The translations under genes and the position numbers were made by a program. The notes beneath the pieces are model-generated. The model searched no databases, was not told where the DNA came from, and worked only from the letters and a program-made list of their open reading frames with translations. DNA of 64,000 nucleotides from CAZPNX01 sp964588285 (GTDB lineage: Bacteria > Edwardsbacteria > AC1 > EtOH8): contig CAZPNX010000009.1 in assembly GCA_964588285.1 (NCBI GenBank), positions 28,199-92,198 of the forward strand, written 5' to 3'. Below, piece by piece: positions 17,671-27,023 of this stretch. Each line of letters begins with the position of its first letter. Within the stretch, counting starts at the first letter, position 1.

Positions 17671-20010
17671 TTATTTCAGCTCGGCCACCGTCACCCCGTC
17701 CTGACCTTCGTCCCACTGGCCCAAGCGAAATGATTTAATCCTTCCGTCATTGGAGAGAGCCTGCCTGACCGCCTTTCGCAAGGCGCCGGTGCCCTTGCCG
17801 TGGACGATGCGCACCCGTTCCACCCCCAGGTAGACCGCCTCATCCAGATAGCGATCCAATCTCTCCATGGCTTCGTCGGCCCGCATCCCCAAGAGGTGGA
17901 GCTCGGAAGGAAAATCGGTGACCTGGCCGTATCTGGCCGAGCTTTTAGGCCCCTCGGCCTCGGCCTGTTTGGCAATCGTTTGAACCTGATCGCGGCGTAC
18001 CGTCATCCACACCGAGCCGGTCTGGACCCTGAGGCGACCCGAGGCGTCGGGTAGCGAGGCCACCGTGGCCCGGCCGTTGGTCATCGGCAGGTAGACCTCC
18101 TGGCCAATAACCAGCTCCATCTTCCTGTTGTCGACCGGCACCATTCCGTCGGTCAAGCCCACGCCCAGCGATTCGGCCGACTGGCCGGCTTCGGCCAGCA
18201 TCTGGCGCGATCTTTTAATGCTCTCCTTTGATCCCTGTTCTTGGCGAACCAGGGCCACCGCCTGCTCGGCAGCACTGCGGGCCTTGGCCAACACCTCCTC
18301 GGCCGCCGCTTTCGCCCGTTGGAAAAGCTCTCTCTCCTCCTGCTTCCAGAGTTGGAGCTTTTGCTGATGCAGGGCGGCCAGCTCGGCCGCCTTTTCGGAA
18401 TCCTCGGCTGCTCGTCTCTTGGCCTCCTCCAGCTCGGCCTTAACCTTTTCGATATGGGCTATCAAATCCTCCAGATGGACCGATCTGGAATCCAGCCGGC
18501 TTCGGGCATCGGCCACCAGCTTGGCCGGAAGTCCCAGCCTTTCGGCCATCTCCAGCCCGAAACTGGCTCCGGGCAGTCCGGCCTCCAGCCGATAGGTCGG
18601 CGCCAAGCGCTGCCGGTCGAACTGCATGGCCGCATTGGCCATGGCCGGCTGATTTTGGACAAAGGCCTTGAGGGCGGCATAGTGGGTGGTGGTAGGCACC
18701 AGGCAGCCGCGGCCGGTCAGCTCCTCCAGCACTGCCATGGCTAAGGCCGCCCCCTCCCCCGGCTCGGTACCCACTCCGATCTCGTCCAACAGCACCAGGG
18801 AATGGGCTGTGGCCTGTTCGATTATCTGTGCCATCCGGGTGGCATGCGAGGAAAAGGTGGACAGCGACTGGGCTATGGACTGCTCGTCTCCGATGTCGGC
18901 GAAGATCCCGTCGAAAACCGGCAGGGCGGTGCCCTCGCCGGCCGGGAGGAACAGGCCGCTCTGATGCATCAGGGCCAAAAGCCCGGCTGTCTTCAGCACC
19001 ACTGTCTTGCCCCCGGTGTTGGGCCCGGTGATGACCATGGTGGTCCGGCCGTCTCCCAGCTCCAGATCCAACGGCACCGGGTCCTTGATGGCCGGATGCC
19101 TGGCCTTTATCAGATTCAGATAGTTGCCCGGCGAAATCACCGGACGGACGCAGTCCCAGTCTAAGGCCAGCCGGCCGCGGGCGGCCAACAAATCGAGGCG
19201 CGCCATGATGGAGATATTGGCGCGAAACGGCTCGAGTGACTCCTGCACCCGCCTAGAAAATGCCCGCAGGATGCGCTCCACCTCGTGTTGTTCATCGATC
19301 TCCAGCTGGCGCAGGCGGTTGTTCATCTCTACCGTGGCCAAAGGCTCCATGAAGGCGGTGGCCCCCGAGGCCGAGGTATCGTGGATGATGCCCTTGAACC
19401 TGGTCTTAGAGTCGGCCCGCACCGGCAGCACGTAACGCCCCTGACGCATGGTCACCAGCGGCTCCTGCAATGCCTGGCCCGAGGCGGCCATGATCTCCTC
19501 CAGCTTGCGGTGCACCCGCTCCCTGGCGATCTCGCGCTCCCGGCGGATGCGCCCCAGGTCGGCGCTGGCCCGGTCCGAGACCGTGCCGTCGGGTTCAAAA
19601 CTGCGCTCGATATCATCCTCCAGCCGCCGGTCGATCGACAGGCTCTGGGCGATGCCCCACAACAGAGGATAGTCGTCTCTCCTCAACTCCAGCCCGGTGC
19701 GCAGCAGTCTGGCCAGCCTTAGATGCTTTCCCAGGTTTTGCAGCTCCAAAGGATCTAAGACGGCTCCTCTTTCCGAAAGTCCGTCTAGGGACGGCCTCAG
19801 GTCGGACAGCGCCGAAAATTCGAAGCCCACCCCGGCCTCAAGAAGTTTTCCGGCCTCGGAGGTCAGCGCCTGCTCGCCGGCCACCTCCTCGGAGGAACTC
19901 GAGGGAACTATGGCCAGGGCCTCCTCCCGGGCATAGGGCGTCCCGCAGCGCTGAGCCAGGGCCCGGCGCACCAGGTCGAATTCCAATATTTGAAGGCTGT
20001 GCTGATTCAA
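17671..20010 (-). CDS. mutS2: MutS2 family protein (ATPase with Smr nuclease domain)
   Basis: A 779-residue MutS2. The core and clamp are followed by the MutS-type ATPase with Walker A GPNTGGKTV, Walker B LVLLDEIGVGTEP and the TTHYAALK switch. A long coiled coil (about 510-600) and a C-terminal Smr domain follow, with LHLLGMRADEA and VRIVHGKGTGALR. Family members act on branched DNA or on stalled, collided ribosomes rather than in mismatch repair. The start appears to be TTG at 20010, since MNQHSLQILEFDLV matches the usual MutS2 beginning and no ATG is near. The 216 bp upstream hold no clear gene or promoter. Confidence 0.94.
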   Translation of the reverse strand: MNQHSLQILEFDLVRRALAQRCGTPYAREEALAIVPSSSSEEVAGEQALTSEAGKLLEAGVGFEFSALSDLRPSLDGLSERGAVLDPLELQNLGKHLRLARLLRTGLELRRDDYPLLWGIAQSLSIDRRLEDDIERSFEPDGTVSDRASADLGRIRREREIARERVHRKLEEIMAASGQALQEPLVTMRQGRYVLPVRADSKTRFKGIIHDTSASGATAFMEPLATVEMNNRLRQLEIDEQHEVERILRAFSRRVQESLEPFRANISIMARLDLLAARGRLALDWDCVRPVISPGNYLNLIKARHPAIKDPVPLDLELGDGRTTMVITGPNTGGKTVVLKTAGLLALMHQSGLFLPAGEGTALPVFDGIFADIGDEQSIAQSLSTFSSHATRMAQIIEQATAHSLVLLDEIGVGTEPGEGAALAMAVLEELTGRGCLVPTTTHYAALKAFVQNQPAMANAAMQFDRQRLAPTYRLEAGLPGASFGLEMAERLGLPAKLVADARSRLDSRSVHLEDLIAHIEKVKAELEEAKRRAAEDSEKAAELAALHQQKLQLWKQEERELFQRAKAAAEEVLAKARSAAEQAVALVRQEQGSKESIKRSRQMLAEAGQSAESLGVGLTDGMVPVDNRKMELVIGQEVYLPMTNGRATVASLPDASGRLRVQTGSVWMTVRRDQVQTIAKQAEAEGPKSSARYGQVTDFPSELHLLGMRADEAMERLDRYLDEAVYLGVERVRIVHGKGTGALRKAVRQALSNDGRIKSFRLGQWDEGQDGVTVAELK

Positions 20011-20226
20011 CTATCTTGGTATTTTAATCGCAGAGCTCGCAGAGGTATTCTAGAGCAAAATCACTGTGGCGCACTACACTTCCCCTCGCCAGTCTCAAAT
20101 AAGGCTTATAGGCAGGGAAACTCTGAGCGCTTTGCGACTTAGGCTAAATGACGAATGTTTAGCGGTCTTCAGCAATGAACCGAAAAGTGTTTTTTCGAAA
20201 CCCCGTGAATTCTGCCAATTTTTCGG

Positions 20227-21342
20227 TCATTCGAAAGAAAATCCTTTGGCCTTGGCCTGCTCCCGCACTGACTGGATGACGGCGTAGTCTAAGGTCTTGT
20301 CGGATGCCTGCCCCCCCAGCTTGGAGGCCACATACTGCTGGCGCTCCAAATAAAGCTTGCGGATCTTCTCACCGGTCTCGGTCCTTTTTTTATACAATTG
20401 ATCTATGTAATCCCGCTTGGCTTTGGCCGTCTTCTCCCGCAAAACCTTGGGTAGCTGGGAATCGGCAATATTGTCTATGTTGACCTTGCCCGACCGCACC
20501 GCGTCCACCAGGTCCCACTCGGCCGTGTACTGGGCCGATGTCTTGGCCATGGTGCGCTCGGTCAACATCTGGCTGCTGTAGGCCGAGGCATTCCGGTCCT
20601 GCTCCATTTGACGTTCCTTGCCCTTGCGATCGCTGCCGCCCCAGGCCAAAAAGGTGTTGTTCAGCTCACGGTTGAGCTCGGCGATGGCCTCGTCCTGGGG
20701 GGCCTCCACCGCCAACGGCTTTTGCTCCTGGTCGATGTGGCTGTATTTGCCACCGGTCAGCTCGGCCCCGTCTTTCCAGCCGGTGCGGGCGCCCTCCTCC
20801 AGGCTGCCGCAGAAGATGGTGTTGACTGCCACCTCCTTGTTCCTGGCCCGGCCGCAGGCCTGCTTATAGTCCACCTGGCCCTGGGTGAACTCCTCGTTCC
20901 CGGCGATGAAGATCAGTTTCAGATCGCCGTCGATTTTCGACCAGGACAGCTCGTCGGCCGCCGCCTGGATCACCCAGCCGCAATACTCCAGCCCGCCGTT
21001 GGTCTTAAGGCCGAACAGTTGCTCCGAGATCAGGTCCAGATCCCGGGTCAAGGGCGACACCCGCCGGATGTACCCGTGGCTTGATTCCAGGTCGGAGTTG
21101 CCGTATTCATAGAGGGCCACCTCCAGACGCGGCGACTGTCCGCCCTTGCGGGCCAGAGACAGCTCGTTGACGATGCGCCACAGCTGCGACTTGGCCTGCT
21201 CGATCAATCCGTCCATGCTGTTGCTGGTGTCTAAAAGGATGGCCAGCTGCACCAGCGGACCCTTCTCCTTGACCTGCCCCAGGGCCGGCCCGGCCGCCAT
21301 CAGCACGGACAATGCTATAGCCACTGCGTTTCTCTTCACCAT
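20227..21342 (-). CDS. Exported von Willebrand factor A domain protein
   Basis: A 371-residue protein with a signal peptide ending near ALGQ (residue 23). A von Willebrand A domain follows: the metal-site motif DTSNS (DxSxS) near 38-42, with further acidic and threonine positions downstream. The C-terminal ~120 residues are charged and helical (TAKAKRDYIDQLYKKRTETGEKIRKLYLER in two halves), probably a coiled coil. It probably acts in the periplasm in metal-dependent protein binding; the partner is unknown. It stands alone, 104 bp from cvpA. Confidence 0.82.
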   Translation of the reverse strand: MVKRNAVAIALSVLMAAGPALGQVKEKGPLVQLAILLDTSNSMDGLIEQAKSQLWRIVNELSLARKGGQSPRLEVALYEYGNSDLESSHGYIRRVSPLTRDLDLISEQLFGLKTNGGLEYCGWVIQAAADELSWSKIDGDLKLIFIAGNEEFTQGQVDYKQACGRARNKEVAVNTIFCGSLEEGARTGWKDGAELTGGKYSHIDQEQKPLAVEAPQDEAIAELNRELNNTFLAWGGSDRKGKERQMEQDRNASAYSSQMLTERTMAKTSAQYTAEWDLVDAVRSGKVNIDNIADSQLPKVLREKTAKAKRDYIDQLYKKRTETGEKIRKLYLERQQYVASKLGGQASDKTLDYAVIQSVREQAKAKGFSFE

Positions 21343-21446
21343 CTTATCTCCTATTTAAGTGAGAGTTTCTTTCCTGCAAAGTAACTTGAAAGACTCGAAA
21401 AGAAAATTCCTGTTTTCCTGGATTCCTTAAGAGAGCGCTTCGGGCC

Positions 21447-22010
21447 TCAGATCGGCTCCAGCTGCTGCACCTTCTTGGGCTCGGGTTGGTTCTGGAAATC
21501 CTGGTAGATCTCCCTGGCTTTGGGCCACAGCCCCTTGGTATGCTGGTAGACCCAGGGCGCCACCTTGCGCATGGAGCGGATGGCCGCCGAGCGGTCCATC
21601 CTTTGGGAGACATCCTTCGGCAGGGGCACCATGGCCAATAGCAGCAACAGGACGGAGATGATCAGCGCCCCCTTGAGAAGGCCGACAGCCATACCGCCAA
21701 GTTTGTCGGCCAGGTCCAGGGGGGTGGCCTTGATGAGCTTGGACATCAGCCAGCCGACGACGGTGATGGCCAGAAAGACCGCCAGGAACACCACGATGAA
21801 GCCGATGGTGGGGGCGGCCTGCTCCGGTATAGCCGGGATCAGCCCCCTTAAAATTTGCGCCGCCGGACGGTTGAAAAAAACCGCAGCCACAAAGGCTGCC
21901 GCCAGGGCGCCTATGCCCACGATTTCCTGGACCAGTCCCTTGCGGAATCCCAGAAAAACGGCCAAGGCTAAAAGTGCTATAACCGCCAGATCTATCAAGA
22001 ACATGGTCAT
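21447..22010 (-). CDS. CvpA family membrane protein
   Basis: A 187-residue inner-membrane protein with four hydrophobic segments (about 5-22, 28-45, 66-86 and 108-130) and the family pattern FLGFRKGLVQEIVGIGALAAA near the N-terminus and LADKLGGMAVGLLKGALI in the third loop. CvpA was first linked to colicin V production and is now tied to envelope stress and purine metabolism; its molecular role is not settled. It sits 29 bp downstream of the M1 peptidase gene on the same strand. Confidence 0.85.
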   Translation of the reverse strand: MTMFLIDLAVIALLALAVFLGFRKGLVQEIVGIGALAAAFVAAVFFNRPAAQILRGLIPAIPEQAAPTIGFIVVFLAVFLAITVVGWLMSKLIKATPLDLADKLGGMAVGLLKGALIISVLLLLLAMVPLPKDVSQRMDRSAAIRSMRKVAPWVYQHTKGLWPKAREIYQDFQNQPEPKKVQQLEPI

Positions 22011-22039
22011 CAGACTCCCCTATCGTCCTATTGAATCAT

Positions 22040-24298
22040 CTATCTGACACACTCCACCCTGATCGTTGCCGTCCGGCCGTTCCATTCCAAGTTCACCAGG
22101 TAGACGCCGCTGGCGGCCCTCCTCCCGCCGTCGTCCCTTCCGTCCCAGACAGCCGTCTGCCGCCCTGCTTGCCGCTCCCCTTCGACTAGAACCCGCACCA
22201 GCTGGCCCGACAGGTTGTACACCGCCAGACGGGCCCTCCCCGGCGCCGGCAACATGAATTCCAGTGAAACCGGCCCTTGCGACGGATTGGTCCCGGAAAG
22301 GTTCAGGCTGATATCAGAAGCCTTCGGTCCCTCGTCCGCCCCGCCGGCCACCCCGGTGGGCACCCCGCCTTTGTAATTGGAAAATTTGGATTCAAAACAA
22401 GTATCTTGTCCATAGACGGCCGTCACTTTATAGAAATATGGCGTCCCGGCCACCAGCCCGGTGTCCACATAAACGGTATCCGGGCATATGATCTGATTGA
22501 TGCGGGCATAGGTGCCGTTATAGGAACCGGCCCGGTAGATGTTGTAGCCGGCCGGAGCCACGGAATCGGACGTAAATCTGGCCCACCTCAAAGTAAGCTG
22601 CCTGGGGCCTGCGGTTAAAGAGATTAAATTGGGCGCGATATAATTGGCCTCCTTGAGTATCCAGTTATCCGGATCCAATCTGGCCCAGGATATGGCCGAG
22701 GCCTCCTCGAATGAAAACGGTCCGGCCTGGGGGCCGTCCAGCCAAATGACCGTATCCCGTCTCCCGGCCGCGCTGGAGCAGGCCAAAGCCGCCGGCATGG
22801 TGTAGACATTGCCGCTGGTTGACGTTTGCTCTATTTTGACTATGACAGCATTGCTGTCCGGTCTGGTGCGCTGATAGACGATCGCATTATAAATGGGATG
22901 CCCCGGCCAGAGATAGACCCATTGGTTGAAGAACCAGTTCAAGAATGAACCGTAATGTTGCTCGGCTATCCTCTGAAAATCGGCGGTGATTGCCGATCCG
23001 AAGGCAAAGGAATCGCCATAGGCTTGCATCATGGGAAAGAAGGAGGCATCTCCCATCACCCATCTCAGCATGTGCAACACCCAAGCCCCCTTGGCATATT
23101 CCATAGAATAGTCGTATATCAGGGACATAGGAGGGTTGTATATGGGATAAACATTGGCGTTTCCCGAAAGGGCCCCTGAAAAGTTGTTGTTCATGTAAAC
23201 CCCGGGCAGCCGGCCGGTGCGGAATTCGTCATAGACCGCCTCGCAGTAGCTGGCAAAGCCCTCGTTGAGCCAGATGTCGGCCCAGGTGCCACAGGTGACC
23301 CGGTCGCCGAACCACATATGCGACAGCTCGTGGGCGATGCCGTATTGATCGTTGCCGGTGATCCAGCTGCGGATGATGGTGGTCATGTCCTGGTTCTCCA
23401 TGCCGCCGTAGATGAAGGGATAGACCGCGGCCATGGCGTATTTGGCAAAGGGGTAGGCTCCGAAGCGGCTGGTGTAGCATTCCATCATCTGGGGAACATA
23501 AGAGAACACATTGCGGGACTGGGCCGAATCCTGTGGCCAGACGAAATACAAAAGGGGCACGGTGTCGCCGCCTGCGGTCCGGGCGGTATCGCTCCAAAAG
23601 GCGTACTGGGAGACATGGAAGGCCATCAGATAGGTGGCGATGGATCGGTCCTCCACCCAGCGCCAGGTGAGCCGGCTGCCCTGGCGGATGGTGTCGGCCA
23701 AAAACCCATTGGCCGCAGAGATGAAGGTGTCGGGCACGGTTATCTCGAAAACGCAGCCGGAATCGGCCTTGTCCCAAGGCTCGTCATAGCAGGGCATCCA
23801 TTTGCGGGCGTCCTGGGGCGCGCTGCAGGTGTAGGAAACCGTTTTCGGGGTTTGGCTTGATTTTCCGTAACGGAAATACCCGCGGCCATCGCCATTGTTG
23901 GCGAATATCCCGCCACGGTAGAATATATCCAAAACGAAAGGCTGGCCCTGGCCCTGGCCCCCCAAAGACACCAGCAGGCTGTCCGGCGGCCGGCGGAAAC
24001 CGGCATGAAGACCGCCCAGTTTGACCGAATCCACACCCAGACGGACGCAATGCAGCAAAATGGTATCCAGCCCGGCCGTCCGGGAGACCGCAGCTATGGT
24101 CTGCTGTCCATAGAGCGAGTCGTTGTACATGGTTGGCTGCAGTTTCAGATGGTAATGCCGGACATCGTAGCTATGGACCGTGTCGAATCTGGCCCCCGTT
24201 GGCTGGAAGGCCGGCGCCGGCCGGATCTCCCTGGGCACTGCCAGGACGGCTCCCGCAGCCAAGCCGACCAACAATGCGGCGAACACTCTACGCTTCAT
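22040..24298 (-). CDS. Secreted M1-family aminopeptidase with FlgD-like C-terminus
   Basis: A 752-residue protein. The ATG at 24298 starts a signal peptide (MKRRVFAALLVGLAAGAVLA); the frame extends 15 codons upstream without value. The body is an M1 zinc aminopeptidase: exopeptidase motif GGMEN, zinc site HELSHMWFGD with the third ligand in NEGFASY. A fibronectin type III segment near 580-670 and an FlgD-like sorting domain follow (GTNPSQGPVSL, VYNLSGQLVRVL, WDGRDDGGRRAASGVY), ending in RVECVR. It is probably a cell-surface or extracellular peptidase releasing amino acids from peptides. Confidence 0.92.
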   Translation of the reverse strand: MKRRVFAALLVGLAAGAVLAVPREIRPAPAFQPTGARFDTVHSYDVRHYHLKLQPTMYNDSLYGQQTIAAVSRTAGLDTILLHCVRLGVDSVKLGGLHAGFRRPPDSLLVSLGGQGQGQPFVLDIFYRGGIFANNGDGRGYFRYGKSSQTPKTVSYTCSAPQDARKWMPCYDEPWDKADSGCVFEITVPDTFISAANGFLADTIRQGSRLTWRWVEDRSIATYLMAFHVSQYAFWSDTARTAGGDTVPLLYFVWPQDSAQSRNVFSYVPQMMECYTSRFGAYPFAKYAMAAVYPFIYGGMENQDMTTIIRSWITGNDQYGIAHELSHMWFGDRVTCGTWADIWLNEGFASYCEAVYDEFRTGRLPGVYMNNNFSGALSGNANVYPIYNPPMSLIYDYSMEYAKGAWVLHMLRWVMGDASFFPMMQAYGDSFAFGSAITADFQRIAEQHYGSFLNWFFNQWVYLWPGHPIYNAIVYQRTRPDSNAVIVKIEQTSTSGNVYTMPAALACSSAAGRRDTVIWLDGPQAGPFSFEEASAISWARLDPDNWILKEANYIAPNLISLTAGPRQLTLRWARFTSDSVAPAGYNIYRAGSYNGTYARINQIICPDTVYVDTGLVAGTPYFYKVTAVYGQDTCFESKFSNYKGGVPTGVAGGADEGPKASDISLNLSGTNPSQGPVSLEFMLPAPGRARLAVYNLSGQLVRVLVEGERQAGRQTAVWDGRDDGGRRAASGVYLVNLEWNGRTATIRVECVR

Positions 24299-24392
24299 TC
24301 CTTCCACTCCCTTTGTTCTCCTCTGCTGCATGTTCACGCCCACCCCTTTGTCCCATTCTTATCCAAGGAGGGAATCGAGAGATAGTTTCTGG

Positions 24393-25163
24393 TCACCCCA
24401 GCTCGCCCAGCTGGGCCAGGACCAAGGCGGCCATAGCCAGCCCGGCCGTTTCGGCTCGCAGCCGCCTAGGCCCCAAGGTTACCGTTTTGACGTGTTTTTC
24501 GGCCGCCTTTCGCCGCTCCTCATCGCTAAAGCCCCCCTCCGGCCCCACGATGCACAGCACCTTGCGCACCTCCTTATTGGCCGGGATGGTTTGGAAGGCT
24601 TGCGCTATCGACAACCTTTTTTCCGACTCGTCGGCCATCAGCACTAGGTCGTAGGAATCGCACTGCTCCCAGAGCCTGGAGAGCTCGGTCGGCTCGTGGA
24701 TTTTTGGAAGAACGGAACGCAGCGACTGCTTCATGGCGGCCACCGCCAGCCTCTGCCACCGCGCCTGCCGTCCCTCTACAGCCTCGCCCGCTATGGGAAG
24801 GTCGTTCTCCGGCTTGACTACCGAGGTTTCGGATATCAGCGGGATGAAGGCATGGACGCCCAGCTCGGTGCCCTTCTCTATCACCAGGTCCATTCGCGTC
24901 CCCTTGGGCACGGCCTGGGCCAGGGTCACCTGGCGGATGGGCTCCCGACCCTTGCGGGAACGGTTGATTATCCTGGCGGTCACCGAGTAGGCCGAGACCG
25001 CTTCCAGCGAGCACTCGTACTCGCCACCCTGGCCGTCGACGAAGACCACCCGGTCGCCCCGCTTGTGCCGCAGGACATTGGCGATGTGCCTGGCCTCATC
25101 GCCGGAGACAGTCAGCTGGCGTTCGGAGATATCGGATGGCTTGACGTAGAAGTGTTCAGGCAT
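24393..25163 (-). CDS. rsmE: 16S rRNA m3U1498 methyltransferase RsmE
   Basis: 256 residues. It has an N-terminal PUA-like domain (EARHIANVLRHKRGD) and a C-terminal SPOUT methyltransferase fold with the knot motifs CIVGPEGGFSDEE and LGPRRLRAETA. It methylates N3 of U1498 in 16S rRNA with S-adenosylmethionine. The start at 25163 (MPEHFYV) agrees with the family; the open frame extends 15 codons further. It lies downstream of dnaJ on the same strand, 99 bp away. Confidence 0.94.
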   Translation of the reverse strand: MPEHFYVKPSDISERQLTVSGDEARHIANVLRHKRGDRVVFVDGQGGEYECSLEAVSAYSVTARIINRSRKGREPIRQVTLAQAVPKGTRMDLVIEKGTELGVHAFIPLISETSVVKPENDLPIAGEAVEGRQARWQRLAVAAMKQSLRSVLPKIHEPTELSRLWEQCDSYDLVLMADESEKRLSIAQAFQTIPANKEVRKVLCIVGPEGGFSDEERRKAAEKHVKTVTLGPRRLRAETAGLAMAALVLAQLGELG

Positions 25164-25262
25164 TGATGATAAAGAATTCTCTGGACACATAATGCATAAT
25201 ATACACAAAGCCGCAGTAAAGAAATATTCTTGTGCCTCATGCGCTTTCTGTAGCTTGTGTGA

Positions 25263-26435
25263 TCATTCCCCTTCTTCCGGCTCCCATTTGTAGGCCTTCG
25301 GCACCTTCCCCTGCTGCAGGTCTCCCAGTTGTTTTAAGACCTTTTTTTCTTCTGCCGAAAGTTTCGCCGGCACCCAGACCTCGATCTTCACCAATTGATC
25401 CCCGCTTCCGGACGAGTCGACATGGGGCAGGCCCTTGCCCCGCAGGCGGAATATCTTGCCCGACTGCGTGCCGGCCGGAATGGTCAGCTCGGCCGTGCCG
25501 TTGAGCAGGGGCACCTGCACCTTGCCGCCCATGGCGGCTACCGAAAAATTTATGGGGACGGCCACCAAAAGGTCGTCGCCATGCCGGGAGAACAGCGGAT
25601 GTTCCTTCTCTTCGATATAAACTATAATGTCCCCGGACGAACCGCCGCGCGGCCCGGCGTTTCCCTGGCCTCTTAGAGGTATATAGTTGCCTTTGGCCGC
25701 GCCGGCCGGCACCCGCACCCTGACGGTGGCTTCCTTCTTAACCCGGCCCTGGCCCCCGCAGCCTTTGCAGGGATTGGCGATGATCTTGCCCTCGCCCTGG
25801 CACTCCGGACAAACGCCCACATTGATGAACTGGCCGAACATGGAGCGCTGCACCTGACGCACCTCTCCCGAGCCCCGGCAGGTGGGGCAGTCGCGGATGT
25901 CGGCCCCTGATTTGGCCCCGGAGCCGTGGCATTCGGGGCAGGCTTCGTGTCTTTTAAGCTGGATGGTTTTCTCCACCCCGGAGGCGATCTCCTCCAGGGT
26001 CAGGGGCAGCCTTATCTGCAGGTCGCCGCCGCGGTTGGCCTGGCCGCGCCCCCGGCTTCGCCCCGTGCCTCCGCCGCCGAACAGCATGTCGAATATCGAG
26101 CCGCCGCCCCCGCCGCCGAAGAAGGAGCCGAAGATGTCCTGGATGTCCTCGGCGTGGGTGAAGTCGCGGCGGAAGTCGAAGCCGCCGGCCCCGAAGGAGG
26201 GATCGACCCCGGCGTGGCCGTACTGGTCGTAGCGGGAGCGCTTCTCCTTGTCCATCAAGACCTCGTAGGCCTCGGAGATCTCCTTGAATTTTTCCTCGGC
26301 CGCGGCCGGGTTGTCCCGGTTCATGTCGGGATGGAACTTCTTGGCCAGACTGCGGTAGGCCTGCTTGATCTGGGATTCGTCGGCACTCTTGGGGACGCCC
26401 AGGATCTCGTAATAGTCGCGCTTGGTGGAAGACAT
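25263..26435 (-). CDS. dnaJ: Chaperone DnaJ (type I J-protein)
   Basis: A 390-residue full-length DnaJ. It has a J domain with HPD near 36-38, a Gly/Phe-rich linker (GGGGGSIFDMLFGGGG), and four CxxCxGxG zinc repeats (CPECHGSG, CPTCRGSG, CPECQGEG, CKGCGGQG). C-terminal substrate-binding domains follow. It stimulates the ATPase of DnaK and delivers unfolded clients. It is separated from dnaK by 588 bp that hold a decayed gene, so it may not share a transcript with dnaK. Confidence 0.97.
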   Translation of the reverse strand: MSSTKRDYYEILGVPKSADESQIKQAYRSLAKKFHPDMNRDNPAAAEEKFKEISEAYEVLMDKEKRSRYDQYGHAGVDPSFGAGGFDFRRDFTHAEDIQDIFGSFFGGGGGGSIFDMLFGGGGTGRSRGRGQANRGGDLQIRLPLTLEEIASGVEKTIQLKRHEACPECHGSGAKSGADIRDCPTCRGSGEVRQVQRSMFGQFINVGVCPECQGEGKIIANPCKGCGGQGRVKKEATVRVRVPAGAAKGNYIPLRGQGNAGPRGGSSGDIIVYIEEKEHPLFSRHGDDLLVAVPINFSVAAMGGKVQVPLLNGTAELTIPAGTQSGKIFRLRGKGLPHVDSSGSGDQLVKIEVWVPAKLSAEEKKVLKQLGDLQQGKVPKAYKWEPEEGE

Positions 26436-26539
26436 ACTGTTAAAATTAAAAACCCAAAATTATAAATTCCAAGCTATATTTTGATATTTGAATTGTTTTG
26501 TAATTTCTGCGAGGCCGTGTAGACAGAGCCCACCCATTC

Positions 26540-26785
26540 GAAAGCAAGGCGTAGAAGCCCATCTTAAGGAAGGCTACCGGCCAGGTGGCAGGAGACTTAC
26601 ACCGCTTAGGCCATATCGTCCTCGGTGGCACCGGCCGCTTTTGCCTGGTTCGCCAGCGCCCGCATGTCTTTCACCGGGCTGTGGGCGGAGTCATAGGATA
26701 TGGCCATCAGGAGTTCGATCTTGCGGAGCAGGGCGCCGTCGGTGTAGACCAGTTCATCGGTCCGGGCGATATGCTCGATGAGCAT
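26540..26785 (-). pseudogene. Decayed carboxymuconolactone decarboxylase/AhpD-like gene
   Basis: From ATG 26785 the frame reads MLIEHIARTDELVYTDGALL, RKIELLMAIS and ANQAKAAGATEDDMA. This matches the carboxymuconolactone decarboxylase pattern (helix, KELI.LA.., hinge, A..AGATEEEI.EAV). The frame is then cut by TAA where a glutamate is expected, and again by TAA four codons on, while AV.VSCHLAGSLP continues in the same frame. A third TAA follows. The usual CxxC catalytic pair is replaced by YDSAHSPVKD. It may instead be a short functional protein of about 59 codons ending at 26606. It sits between dnaK and dnaJ. Confidence 0.5.
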
Positions 26786-26919
26786 GGGTCCAGCGTCTGC
26801 ATTGTAGGTGGAGGATTGCCGCTGGAGTCTTTTTACTATAAAAATATAGTTGATAGACAACGCAACAAGGGGAGAAGACGCCAGCTTTTTTTCAAAGCCT
26901 CCTCCCCGTCGCCGTGAAT

Positions 26920-26953
26920 ATCATGGGCCGCCCTTGATCGGACGACCCATGAT
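26920..26953 (-). terminator. Strong hairpin downstream of dnaK
   Basis: Arms ATCATGGG (26920-26927) and CCCATGAT (26946-26953) continue inward on the minus strand with G-T and G-C pairs, giving about 14 bp and a 6-nt loop. It lies 70 bp after the dnaK stop. There is no clean T-run, so it may stabilise the 3' end or act as a weak terminator. Confidence 0.45.
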
Positions 26954-27023
26954 TCTTTCAGAATATTATGTCGTGCCTCGGATATGTTTCAATGAAATCC
27001 GTGGAGATCCGCGGCAAAAAAAG

